Source of the DNA: Pseudomonadota bacterium
GTDB taxonomy: Bacteria; Myxococcota; Bradymonadia; UBA4248
DNA length: 7,916 bases
Assembly: GCA_017613855.1 (NCBI GenBank)
Contig: JAGACY010000216.1
Span: forward strand, 1 to 7,916
Reading direction: 5' to 3'
Shown here: piece after piece, positions 1 to 6,497 of the stretch
Numbering within the stretch: the stretch's first letter is position 1
Layout: every line of letters starts with the position of its first letter
Position numbers and translations under genes: made by a program
The notes under the pieces: model-generated
Seen by the model: the letters and a program-made list of their open reading frames with translations, nothing else
Told to the model about the DNA's origin: nothing
Database searches by the model: none

Positions 1-1283
1 ATACCTTTTGCACCACAATATTGATTACTTGTTGTTGTATTTACTTCACAACCATTGGCTACATTTTGATCGCAGTCAGCAAAGCCTTCTTTGCAAGTCA
101 GCAAAGTACCATCACAGCTTTCGGCATTACCTGCATACAAATCAACGCAAGTTCCACCACAATCGGTTAAACCATACTGGCATGATAACAGACACTGCCC
201 GCCACTGCACATCTCACCTTCATTACATTTCGCATTCTCTTCATCACATGAACCGCAATGCTCATTGTCATTTAAGGAATAGATTTCACATCCGTTGGTG
301 ACCTGACCATCGCAGTCAAGATAATCAGATGCGCATTCCAATGTCTCTTCATCGCAGCTGATGACGTGAGTTGCTGAAAAATCAATACATTCTCCGTAAC
401 ACTCTTTCATGCCGTTGTGGCATTGGGATATAATACATTCACCAAGCTCACACGTATATCCCTGCGCGGTATTACACCCACAGTGATCTGAATTATCAAC
501 GTATTTGTTAGTTCCTTTTGCATCCAATTCATAGCATTCTTCATGATTTCCACACCAATCATTACTATCTGCTATGCATTTTGAACCAGCCAAATGATAA
601 TTGTCAGTACAACTGTCATAGACACATTGAGCTTTTTCGCATGTTCCCTGAGCCCAGCCGGGAAGTCGCGTACAATCCATTCCCTCTCGGCCACAGTTAT
701 TGATGTCATCTTCTACACACGTAGTACCAACTAAATGCAGACCAGTGGAACACTTGCGATCTACGCATTTTCTGTTTTCACACGATTGATTGGATTTGCA
801 TGCATTGCCGCATTCGCCACAATTTTTGGAATCATTGCTAAGGTCGATCTCACAACCATCCAGTGCTTCCCCATTGCAATTATCAAATCCATCTTTACAG
901 ACTATCGTGTTGTTGTCACAGGATTGGACATGATCCCCATTGCATTTTGTAGAAGGATCACAATATTTAATTCCTTTAGCATCTACTTCACATCGAAAAT
1001 ACTTCGGACAAATCTCCTGCTCAAATGCATGAGCGTAAACCTTACAAATCTCGTCATCAGTTTGGCCTTTTTCACACTTGTGGGTAGGACTGTTATTATC
1101 AACAATATATTCCATTCCTTCACAAAATGTAATTTGAACTCCACTGGGAGAATCCGGCATCACAAATTCATCATACAACTTGTTATCCCATTCGCACCCG
1201 CCGATACCGATGCTGCTCAGCACCAGACAGGATATTGCCAGGCATACCCGGCTGCTTTTCTCCTTAAAAAGTTTATGTCTCAT
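1..1283 (-). CDS. Cys-rich predicted lipoprotein with GCE-type repeats (C-terminus cut by window edge)
   Basis: The reading frame is open from an ATG at 1283 to the left edge: 427 codons are visible and the stop lies outside. The N-terminus has Lys/Arg residues, a hydrophobic stretch (about residues 13-28) and a lipobox-like IGGC with the Cys at residue 30, so it is probably an exported lipoprotein of about 397+ mature residues. A GAGAGGG ribosome site at 1290-1296 supports this start. The mature part is packed with Cys. A repeat unit SC-D-x(4-5)-C-x(3-4)-F/Y-x-DC-D/N-x(5)-GCE-I/V, usually followed by CG-x-C, occurs at residues 121-162, 309-346 and 389-427 (the last cut by the edge). Between them are shorter C-x-G-x3-C-x-G-x-C-I/V-D elements (287-310, 368-390). 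Such repeats are familiar from secreted Myxococcota proteins; their function is generally unknown. The gene follows the larger Cys-rich lipoprotein gene on the same strand after a 330-nt gap. No catalytic motif is seen. The coding assignment is secure; the biological role is unknown. Confidence 0.87.
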   Translation of the reverse strand, partial: MRHKLFKEKSSRVCLAISCLVLSSIGIGGCEWDNKLYDEFVMPDSPSGVQITFCEGMEYIVDNNSPTHKCEKGQTDDEICKVYAHAFEQEICPKYFRCEVDAKGIKYCDPSTKCNGDHVQSCDNNTIVCKDGFDNCNGEALDGCEIDLSNDSKNCGECGNACKSNQSCENRKCVDRKCSTGLHLVGTTCVEDDINNCGREGMDCTRLPGWAQGTCEKAQCVYDSCTDNYHLAGSKCIADSNDWCGNHEECYELDAKGTNKYVDNSDHCGCNTAQGYTCELGECIISQCHNGMKECYGECIDFSATHVISCDEETLECASDYLDCDGQVTNGCEIYSLNDNEHCGSCDEENAKCNEGEMCSGGQCLLSCQYGLTDCGGTCVDLYAGNAESCDGTLLTCKEGFADCDQNVANGCEVNTTTSNQYCGAKG

Positions 1284-1289
1284 GAAAAT

Positions 1290-1296
1290 CCCTCTC
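1290..1296 (-). promoter_or_regulatory. Ribosome binding site of the 1283 lipoprotein gene
   Basis: On the minus strand GAGAGGG lies 6 nt upstream of the ATG at 1283. It is the only good purine-rich site near a start followed by a signal peptide, so it fixes the start choice. Confidence 0.6.
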
Positions 1297-1384
1297 AGAA
1301 ATGAAGAATCCATCCGTCATGGAGCGCGTCAAAGACGCATTAAACCCGATGAACGAAAAAAAATATGACATCGATTAGCCACGT

Positions 1385-1443
1385 GGAGATTTGGCATCTC
1401 CTGTGTGCAAACAACCAGTCTATTTTACCAGATTTGCACACAG
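1385..1443 (-). repeat. Tandem hairpins with a possible extended -10 in the loop
   Basis: CTGTGTGCAAA (1401-1411) is the exact reverse complement of TTTGCACACAG (1433-1443), with a 21-nt spacer. Immediately next to it, sharing base 1401, GGAGAT (1385-1390) pairs with ATCTCC (1396-1401) around a 5-nt loop. Read on the minus strand, the spacer of the large repeat contains TGGTAAAAT, an extended -10 type sequence (hexamer at 1427-1422). One reading is therefore an operator flanking the promoter of the 1283 gene. The other is a stem of a terminator or attenuator for the upstream gene: a T8 run follows on the minus strand, but about 22 nt past the last stem, which is too far for a standard intrinsic terminator. 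The repeat itself is certain; its role is inferred. Confidence 0.45.
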
Positions 1444-1577
1444 AAGGCGAGCGTTTTGAGTGCCTCTTCACAAATATGGCGGTAACTGGTCTGCCGTAGG
1501 GAATAGGCGTTAAAACCTCAAACGGACAGACACCCACAGGGGGGATTCGGTATGAAAATGCGCTCTATTGGGCAGTG

Positions 1578-1606
1578 GGGGCGAATCAGTCTGCATTGGT
1601 CGCCCC
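1578..1606. repeat. 7-bp inverted repeat just after the large lipoprotein gene
   Basis: GGGGCGA (1578-1584) and TCGCCCC (1600-1606) form a GC-rich stem with a 15-nt loop, 7 nt beyond the stop codon of the large minus-strand gene. There is no T-run on the minus strand after the stem, so it may serve as a 3'-end stabilising hairpin rather than a standard intrinsic terminator. Confidence 0.4.
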
Positions 1607-1613
1607 TTGTTCC

Positions 1614-4600
1614 TTATTCACTGCTCAACAGGCATCCTCCCTCGCCATCGTTCAGACAGGTACCGATGACAGAAGAACACCGTCCGTTGGCACCACAGAT
1701 GGCACCGAGATGGCACGATTCTTCACCGCATGGACAGCCTTTTGCGTTGCGGCATATCCAACCGAAGTCTGTGCAAAGGTATAAATCCGAAATGGCATTC
1801 CTGCGGTTGTCGTGAATTGAAACATCTGCCGAGTTTGTCAGGGCTGGGTTCAGGGTGATACCGCTGCATACGCAGTTGCCAGCTTTGTCAACGCTCGTTG
1901 AACGGAGCAAATCTGCCTTGATTTGGGGACGTCCGCCGCACATGGACTCATTGTAGACTTCGTCGAATAGACATTTGCTATTGGCGCATTCCGCTCCCCG
2001 GGGACATTTGGTTTTTCCGCATGTACATCCTTCCTCGAGGGCACAGCGCGATTTGTCTGCCTTAAAGACAATTTCGTTAAATCCGCAATAATACCGTTTA
2101 AAGTAAGGTGTGACGGCATATTCTTCGGGCATGCTGCTGTCATAACCCTTGAGCAGAATCTCGTGCCAGGCGATTTGGTCAAAATTCGGGTTCTGAGGAT
2201 CGATGGACCAATTCTTGGGCAGATAGGCATCACTGAAGGCAAAGAATGTTTCGGGTTTGGCATACCTGGGGTCTTCGATGGCATGCTGAATATTGATAAA
2301 ATCATAGAAAACGCGATGGTTATGAATGATTGCTGCCCAAATGTTTTCGGTACAAGTGTTATTCAGACAAAAATCACCTTTTTTACACGTCTTTTCACCG
2401 CATGAGCATCCGTTGACGGCACGGCATGCGAGCGGTGGTGTCAGTGTGGTGGCGTCTGATTTGGATTCGATAACTTCGCCCTGAAGCGGATCGATGCATT
2501 TATCATTGACGCACGCGGTTGACGCGGGACAAGTCTCTATCCCGCATGGGCATCCCCGTGGGGACGCGCATACGATGGTCGGTTTGTCATTGATCAGAGC
2601 ACAGGCGTACTCTGCATTTGCGTCGGCCTCGATGCGCGAGTCACCGCAATAGCAGCCGTCTTTTTGGATACTTCCGCCATAACAGGCGGTGGAACATTTC
2701 TCATTTTTTTCGATATGTTTGCCATTGCAGTCACATCCAGCGAGGATATCACAATACCAGCCGCCTGGTTTGGGTGGATTGCTCTCATTGTCCTGACAAC
2801 TGCGCCAATAGCCAGCTTCGCAGCGATAATTGCCTCCCGGTTTGATATCCTGGCCGCACAAACATTGGCCATGCGAGCAAGTTGCTCCTTCTGGGCAGAT
2901 CATATCTCCGCAGCTGCAGCGTTCTTCGGTGCAGACTTGCCCAAATTCAATATAACCGTTGGCCGAATAGCCCAGCCAATTGCGGGCACATCGGTATCCG
3001 AGCATCAATGGCTCACCATCACACATTTCGACAGATTCTGCCATGCCATCCATGCATTGTCCATCCATGCAGGCATGGTTAATTTCGCAAGTCTGTCCGC
3101 CGCATTCGCATCCGCTGGGATTGACACAGACCCAGGATTTCAGCCCTTTTTTGGCTTTGTTGTCGGGAATCTGTGATACTTCGCGGCATTCATAGCCCTC
3201 GGGATTTTCGGGCACCAGAATGGGATCGTTATTCTTCCCATGGCACCAGCGTTTGCCCCCTTCGCATTTGTAGACATCATATACAGAAGTTGAAGCCGTG
3301 CGTTCAAATCCTGTATTGCCCAGCCCCTGTGGGTAGGCAGCCACTAACCCAAAAGCGGCATCCTTTTGGGCGTAGGTACACCGCGTGTCCGAACCTTCGA
3401 CAGGCAAATCGCCCGGGCGGCCGATGTAACCGGGGCGGCCGTCTTCCCTTTTGGGATAACAAACCGGCATCTTTGCTTTTTTGGAGATAAAGGAGGCACA
3501 TTGTTCCTCGGGGACATCGATGACGCAATCCCCAAGCACAGACACGGATTCTTTGGTCGTGTCGACATCACCGTGCACATGGTACTGAAGGTTTTCGTTC
3601 AGGTCCTTGAGCGTATTATATAATGATGAAAGACCGGCCGTTGTCAGGTAAGGATCGTTCCAGCCATGATGTCCAATCACCGCGCCCCTTGAATAATGCC
3701 TGCCATCCGGTGTCATGCAGCCTTCCTTTTTGCCGCATATCAGCAGGCCGCCCACTTCACCGCTGCGAAACTCGGACACAAACGGCAGTTCCCGGCCTTC
3801 GGGGGCATCTTTTTTACCGTTCAAAACATCGAGATTTCCGCGATAGTCGATGTAACTTCCTTCATTGCGGTGGTAATACAGGGCACAATAAAATTCGCCA
3901 TACTGGTTTCCCCGGAGATTGCCGCAAATGCTCTCGCCTTTGACACATTTGCCAAATTGAGGTGTGTGGCCCGACCCGCACTTGCAGTTGCCTTCAAAAC
4001 AAACTCCGTTGGAACTCCCGTTCTCGAGCCAGGTCCAGTTTTCTTCGCCATATTTATATTCGAAGCGATCCTTCGAAAACTTGTCGCCCAGATATTGTTG
4101 TTTTGGGGCCTCTTCGCATGATGTATTCACGCATTGTTCGCCAAGGGCGATTTTGTGGGTGTGCTTTGCCCCTGTAATACAACTGCATCCATCGGGATTT
4201 TCGCAAATCCAGCGCCCATAGCGGCATGTGTAATCCCTGGCACTTTTGGCATCAGCTATGGTCTTGACGGTAATGCCGTCGCATACGGGATTATCCGCAT
4301 AAGATGTCGGATCTGCGACACATTTCCAGTGATTGTTCTCGCAGACATAGCCATGTTCACAGGTCCATTTTTTATTCAGGCAGACGATGCCTTCGTGGCT
4401 GACACCGGCTTCGTCGGTCAGCTTGACGCCGTCGCATGAATAGACGCCCTCTTTGAGTGCGCTTCCGGTCAGGTATCCTTCGGGGCAGTTGTTGTGGCAC
4501 AAAATCCCGCGCGCGGTGCAATAGGTGCCTTTATGGATGGTTTCATCATGACAGGAACAGGTGGCCGAATCACATCGCCACGCGCCATGATTGTCCGAAC

Positions 4601-5093
4601 GAAATTCGCCATATTCCGGGTCGCATCCGTATCCTTTCAGATCCTTGAGTGCGCCGGCATGACCGCACATCACGGCATTTTTACGAATCGTCGAATAGGC
4701 AGGGTAGGGGTTGCCGTTATATTGACAGCCCTTGTAAGGATCCATGCAATGAAGACGCTTGTGGATGCAGACCCAGTTGGCCGCCTCGCGCTGCAAAATC
4801 GAACTATCACCGCACACACACCGCCCTTTTTTAAATTCGCCGGCGGCAAAACAAAAATCGTCCGGATACGCGGTATTTTTCTCGGCCTTGTCTGATTTTG
4901 TTTCTTCTTTTGCTTCAGATTCCGGCGATGTTTCGCTGTCTTTGTCGTTTCGGGGCTCATCTGGCGTCTCGGCCGTTTCTTCGGTTTTGACTGCCTGCTG
5001 CGCGCCATCGGATGAGGGTGTGGGAGCCTCGGAACAGCATGAAATGCTAAAACCCAAGGACAGAATATATAAGATGATACTGCGTGAATGCAT
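1614..5093 (-). CDS. Giant Cys-rich modular predicted lipoprotein (1159 aa), function unknown
   Basis: I chose the ATG at 5093 because it begins a signal peptide (basic MHSR, hydrophobic residues 6-18) ending in SISCC, with lipidation likely at Cys19 or Cys20. Neither Cys has an ideal lipobox. The open frame extends 82 codons further upstream, but that stretch crosses the promoter and the hairpins. Residues 21-78 are an acidic, Pro/Ser/Glu/Lys-rich linker suited to a surface tether. By my count the protein has about 99 Cys. A C-x4-W-x-C element recurs (238-245, 251-258, 290-297, 1107-1114; variant at 758-766). A second module, C-x5-C-x-C-G-x3-C-x5-C-x4-C, recurs at 656-680, 842-866, 890-914 and 1017-1041, with spacing variants at 721-744 and 1114-1139. 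A shorter WxC-x4-GCxC form lies at 172-181, 295-305 and 779-789. Two Cys-poor segments (404-610 and 915-1002) interrupt them; the first includes an AVIGHHGWND stretch near 471-480. The ribosome site is weak (GGGA at 5100-5103). I recognise no enzyme or adhesin family. Being exported, the protein probably has many disulfides. Confidence 0.9.
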   Translation of the reverse strand: MHSRSIILYILSLGFSISCCSEAPTPSSDGAQQAVKTEETAETPDEPRNDKDSETSPESEAKEETKSDKAEKNTAYPDDFCFAAGEFKKGRCVCGDSSILQREAANWVCIHKRLHCMDPYKGCQYNGNPYPAYSTIRKNAVMCGHAGALKDLKGYGCDPEYGEFRSDNHGAWRCDSATCSCHDETIHKGTYCTARGILCHNNCPEGYLTGSALKEGVYSCDGVKLTDEAGVSHEGIVCLNKKWTCEHGYVCENNHWKCVADPTSYADNPVCDGITVKTIADAKSARDYTCRYGRWICENPDGCSCITGAKHTHKIALGEQCVNTSCEEAPKQQYLGDKFSKDRFEYKYGEENWTWLENGSSNGVCFEGNCKCGSGHTPQFGKCVKGESICGNLRGNQYGEFYCALYYHRNEGSYIDYRGNLDVLNGKKDAPEGRELPFVSEFRSGEVGGLLICGKKEGCMTPDGRHYSRGAVIGHHGWNDPYLTTAGLSSLYNTLKDLNENLQYHVHGDVDTTKESVSVLGDCVIDVPEEQCASFISKKAKMPVCYPKREDGRPGYIGRPGDLPVEGSDTRCTYAQKDAAFGLVAAYPQGLGNTGFERTASTSVYDVYKCEGGKRWCHGKNNDPILVPENPEGYECREVSQIPDNKAKKGLKSWVCVNPSGCECGGQTCEINHACMDGQCMDGMAESVEMCDGEPLMLGYRCARNWLGYSANGYIEFGQVCTEERCSCGDMICPEGATCSHGQCLCGQDIKPGGNYRCEAGYWRSCQDNESNPPKPGGWYCDILAGCDCNGKHIEKNEKCSTACYGGSIQKDGCYCGDSRIEADANAEYACALINDKPTIVCASPRGCPCGIETCPASTACVNDKCIDPLQGEVIESKSDATTLTPPLACRAVNGCSCGEKTCKKGDFCLNNTCTENIWAAIIHNHRVFYDFINIQHAIEDPRYAKPETFFAFSDAYLPKNWSIDPQNPNFDQIAWHEILLKGYDSSMPEEYAVTPYFKRYYCGFNEIVFKADKSRCALEEGCTCGKTKCPRGAECANSKCLFDEVYNESMCGGRPQIKADLLRSTSVDKAGNCVCSGITLNPALTNSADVSIHDNRRNAISDLYLCTDFGWICRNAKGCPCGEESCHLGAICGANGRCSSVIGTCLNDGEGGCLLSSE
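1677..3134 (-). repeat. Region encoding six GCxCG cysteine modules
   Basis: This part of the large lipoprotein gene encodes residues 654-1139. It holds six copies of a module whose core is GCxCG-x3-C-x5-C-x4-C, preceded by a Cys six residues before the GC. The cores begin at Cys 662, 726, 848, 896, 1023 and 1120. The spacing is identical in four copies, while copies two and six each differ by a single residue (one before and one after the core). The residues between the Cys are poorly conserved, which points to old duplications held together by disulfides or metal binding. The copies are unevenly spaced, with the longest gap (915-1002) filled by a Cys-free insert. Confidence 0.75.
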
Positions 5094-5150
5094 GTCTGTT
5101 CCCGTTCGAATGCCGTTTTTTACCCGCACCTTGCGTGCAGGCGGAAATTG

Positions 5151-5180
5151 CTTATAAGCCGCACATCCCCGTCGTTTCAA
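5151..5180 (-). promoter_or_regulatory. Sigma70-type promoter of the large lipoprotein gene
   Basis: On the minus strand TTGAAA (5180-5175) and TATAAG (5156-5151) are separated by 18 nt; shifting the -10 to TTATAA gives 17 nt. Each hexamer matches the consensus at five of six positions. The predicted transcript starts near 5144, giving a leader of about 50 nt before the ATG at 5093. This also supports the short gene model over the longer open frame, since the promoter would lie inside the extended coding region. Confidence 0.6.
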
Positions 5181-5202
5181 ACTATTTTTATGGCTTCGCG
5201 CG

Positions 5203-5260
5203 ATTGCCTGCGGCAATAGGCGCTTTGCACGGGCTTTTTTGCCTGCGGCAAAATGCGCCC
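5203..5260. repeat. Imperfect tandem repeat of two GCCTGCGGCA hairpins, period 35 nt
   Basis: TTGCCTGCGGCAA occurs at 5204-5216 and again at 5239-5251, exactly 35 nt apart. Each copy is a hairpin with a TGC loop: ATTGCC/GGCAAT (5203-5217) and TTTTGCC/GGCAAAA (5237-5253). Each copy is also followed by GCGC and then TTTGC, the second copy having two extra C. The array lies upstream of the large lipoprotein promoter on the minus strand and just before a plus-strand terminator. It resembles small palindromic intergenic repeats, but I cannot assign a named family. Confidence 0.6.
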
Positions 5261-5264
5261 TTTG

Positions 5265-5303
5265 CGCCGTGCCTATGCGATGCATACGGCACGGCGATTT
5301 TTT
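5265..5303 (+). terminator. Intrinsic terminator on the plus strand, upstream of the tRNA promoter
   Basis: CGCCGTGCC (5265-5273) pairs with GGCACGGCG (5288-5296), and TATGC (5274-5278) pairs with GCATA (5282-5286). The loop is GAT and one C is bulged. A and then six T follow at once (5297-5303). This is a strong stem with a U-tract in the plus direction. No plus-strand gene is visible upstream, so it would block antisense transcription coming from the large gene rather than end a known transcript. It stops 1 nt before the -35 box of the tRNA promoter. Confidence 0.65.
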
Positions 5304-5304
5304 C

Positions 5305-5333
5305 TTGACATCCATCCCTAATTCATGCATAAG
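5305..5333 (+). promoter_or_regulatory. Promoter of the tRNA-Met gene
   Basis: A perfect TTGACA (5305-5310) and CATAAG (5328-5333, four of six) are 17 nt apart. A GC-rich GCCTCACC follows, like the discriminators of stable-RNA promoters. Transcription would start near 5340. The leader before the tRNA can fold TGAATCG/CGGTTCA (5345-5351/5358-5364, one G-U pair), a likely processing hairpin. Confidence 0.6.
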
Positions 5334-5371
5334 CCTCACCGTCTTGAATCGGCCTTTCGGTTCAGGCTTTT

Positions 5372-5445
5372 GGCTAGGTGGCTCAGTTGGTTAGAGCAGA
5401 CGGCTCATACCCGTCAGGTCGGTGGTTCGAGTCCACTCCTAGCTA
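5372..5445 (+). tRNA. tRNA-Met (CAU), elongator type
   Basis: The 74-nt gene folds as a complete cloverleaf: acceptor GGCTAGG/CCTAGCT, D-stem GCTC/GAGC, anticodon stem GACGG/CCGTC with loop CTCATAC (anticodon CAT at 5406-5408), a 5-nt variable loop, and T-arm GGTGG-TTCGAGT-CCACT. The discriminator base is A, and CCA is not encoded (CTT follows), so the tail must be added after transcription. It is not the initiator tRNA: position 1-72 is a G-U pair rather than the initiator's C-A mismatch, and the anticodon stem lacks the three consecutive G:C pairs. The GGCTA- acceptor start resembles elongator tRNA-Met. A tRNA-Ile with a lysidine-modified CAU is the remaining alternative. Its own promoter and terminator flank it, so it looks like a single-gene transcript. 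Confidence 0.95.
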
Positions 5446-5453
5446 CTTCTTTT

Positions 5454-5482
5454 AGGCGGTCTTTTCAGACCGCCTTTTTTTT
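5454..5482 (+). terminator. Intrinsic terminator of the tRNA transcript
   Basis: GGCGGTC (5455-5461) and GACCGCC (5468-5474) form a perfect 7-bp GC-rich stem with loop TTTTCA. The A at 5454 can pair with the first T. Eight T follow (5475-5482). It starts 8 nt after the tRNA and is a textbook intrinsic terminator. Confidence 0.9.
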
Positions 5483-5540
5483 GGTGTTAGGGGCTTTATT
5501 TCGCAGCGTGACGAAGAAGTTACTACGGAATGCGGGGCGT

Positions 5541-5641
5541 TGCGGGGTGAGTAACCCCGCAGTGGGGGTAGGCGCGTATTGTATGGGCGACCCAGGGCGG
5601 TCGCCCATCACAATAGCGCCGCAGGGGGCCACCGCCCCCAC
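5541..5641. repeat. Compound GC-rich palindrome between the tRNA and the beta-barrel gene
   Basis: A first hairpin pairs TGCGGGGT (5541-5548) with ACCCCGCA (5554-5561). Next to it is a long nested stem. Its core is ATGGGCGACC/GGTCGCCCAT (5583-5592/5599-5608, 10 bp, 6-nt loop). It continues as TATTGT/ACAATA (5577-5582/5610-5615) and GGCGC/GCGCC (5571-5575/5616-5620) with one bulged base on each side: 21 paired positions in total. An outer GTGGGGG/CCCCCAC pair (5562-5568/5635-5641) encloses it and competes with a local GGGGGC/GCCCCC hairpin (5624-5629/5634-5639). There is no T-run, so it is not a standard terminator. It looks like a dispersed palindromic element of the REP/ERIC or MITE type, or a structured leader. 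Confidence 0.7.
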
Positions 5642-5669
5642 ACATAACAATATTATCGTGCATTTCCTC

Positions 5670-6497
5670 ATGGCATTATCCAATTCTCAAAGCCTTAGAC
5701 TCCAATTATTGCTGGTTATCCTGGTAATGGGCATCCCGGGAGTGGCGTCTGCGCAGTCTTTGGGAATCGGATTCGGGCTCGGTCTCCCTTTCATGAAGTA
5801 TATTACGGGGGAAACGGATCGGGAGTACCGCGTCACCCCTGAACCTGGGTATTATCCTGTTCTCAAAGACTATGAAAATGCCTATGGGTCACTTCATTTC
5901 CACGCAAGCCTGCTGCTCAATTTTGATCTTCCTTTCGATGTCGAGGCACGCTTTGATGCGGCGCGGCTGAGCTGGGATAAGACAAAAGTGACGCATGTCA
6001 CGTGCACCCCGGTGGACATGGTCAATGGATCGTTCAATGATGCCAGCGTCGAATATGTTCAGCTGTCCAAAGTCAGTCCCGAATGCCTTAACCGCGACAC
6101 CTACAATGCAGAAAAAGATATTACTGACCTCGATATTTCAGGGCTGTGGCTGCTGCATATTGCAGGCGGGGCAAGGTACAGCTTCTTTTCCAATGCCGAT
6201 TGGAAAATCTATGCAGGGGCCCATCTCGGACTGACCATTGCCACGATGGCCGACAAAGATACGTGGCTCGGAGGTAATATCGATGCCATCCTGGGCGTGA
6301 TGTACAGGTTGTCCGAACTGATTTGGATCGAATTCGATACCAAATTGGAATTTATGGTCACACAGGCACCGCAGGATACCCAGACGCGCATCAATCATGA
6401 AACTTCTACCGGCGGCAATATCTTTACTTCGCTTGTACAGCCCAATGCTTACCTCGATTTTCAGTTTTCAATTCGATTTGATTTTTCTGACTTATGA
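5670..6497 (+). CDS. Outer-membrane beta-barrel protein (275 aa)
   Basis: The product starts with a signal peptide: a short N-region, a hydrophobic core (residues 12-23), and AxA cleavage after Ala28 (VASA, then QS). The mature 247 residues show alternating hydrophobic and aromatic stretches typical of amphipathic beta strands: about 31-41, 74-86, 89-101, 157-172, 178-192, 203-213, 216-230 and 259-272. This would suit an eight-strand barrel. Cys112 and Cys139 lie in a long predicted extracellular loop and may form a disulfide. The C-terminus, RFDFSDL, is strand-like, although the last residue is Leu rather than Phe. The open frame runs back through the tRNA; I chose the ATG at 5670 because the signal peptide begins there. 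No clear ribosome site precedes it, and a GTG at 5658 is an in-frame alternative. A TATTAT at 5651-5656 could be a -10 giving a very short leader. The stop overlaps the ribF start. The specific transport or adhesion role is unknown. Confidence 0.82.
   Translation: MALSNSQSLRLQLLLVILVMGIPGVASAQSLGIGFGLGLPFMKYITGETDREYRVTPEPGYYPVLKDYENAYGSLHFHASLLLNFDLPFDVEARFDAARLSWDKTKVTHVTCTPVDMVNGSFNDASVEYVQLSKVSPECLNRDTYNAEKDITDLDISGLWLLHIAGGARYSFFSNADWKIYAGAHLGLTIATMADKDTWLGGNIDAILGVMYRLSELIWIEFDTKLEFMVTQAPQDTQTRINHETSTGGNIFTSLVQPNAYLDFQFSIRFDFSDL

Larger units (their letters stand above)
1284..1613. other. 330-nt gene-less spacer rich in inverted repeats
   Basis: This spacer lies between two minus-strand lipoprotein genes. 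The short frames crossing it lack ribosome sites and domain features. It contains an 11-bp perfect inverted repeat (1401-1411/1433-1443), an adjoining 6-bp hairpin (1385-1390/1396-1401), a small GCGTC-AAA-GACGC hairpin (1326-1338), a run of eight A (T on the minus strand, 1356-1363), and a 7-bp inverted repeat just after the large gene (1578-1606). Its length and structure suggest the downstream lipoprotein gene has its own promoter rather than relying only on read-through. No RNA gene family was recognised. Confidence 0.5.

Noticed and set aside
735..1304. A 189-codon plus-strand frame
   Set aside because: It lies opposite the Cys-rich lipoprotein, whose minus-strand frame has clear repeats, a signal peptide and a ribosome site. 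The plus frame has no family features.
1677..3134. A DNA-level tandem repeat or CRISPR array
   Set aside because: The periodicity is only in Cys spacing at the protein level; the nucleotide sequences of the units differ and the spacing is irregular.
2664..3176. A 170-codon plus-strand frame rich in Ala and Ile
   Set aside because: It is an antisense shadow of the Cys-rich modules; Cys codons read in the other direction give Ala- and Thr-rich peptides.
5094..5339. An 82-codon N-terminal extension of the large lipoprotein frame
   Set aside because: It crosses a good minus-strand promoter (5180-5151) and the tandem hairpins, is highly basic, and would bury the lipoprotein signal sequence internally.
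5372..5445. Initiator tRNA-fMet
   Set aside because: There is no C1-A72 mismatch, and the anticodon stem lacks the three consecutive G:C pairs of initiators.
5325..5669. A 115-codon N-terminal extension of the beta-barrel frame
   Set aside because: It runs through the tRNA, its terminator and the palindrome, and the signal peptide starts only after 5670.
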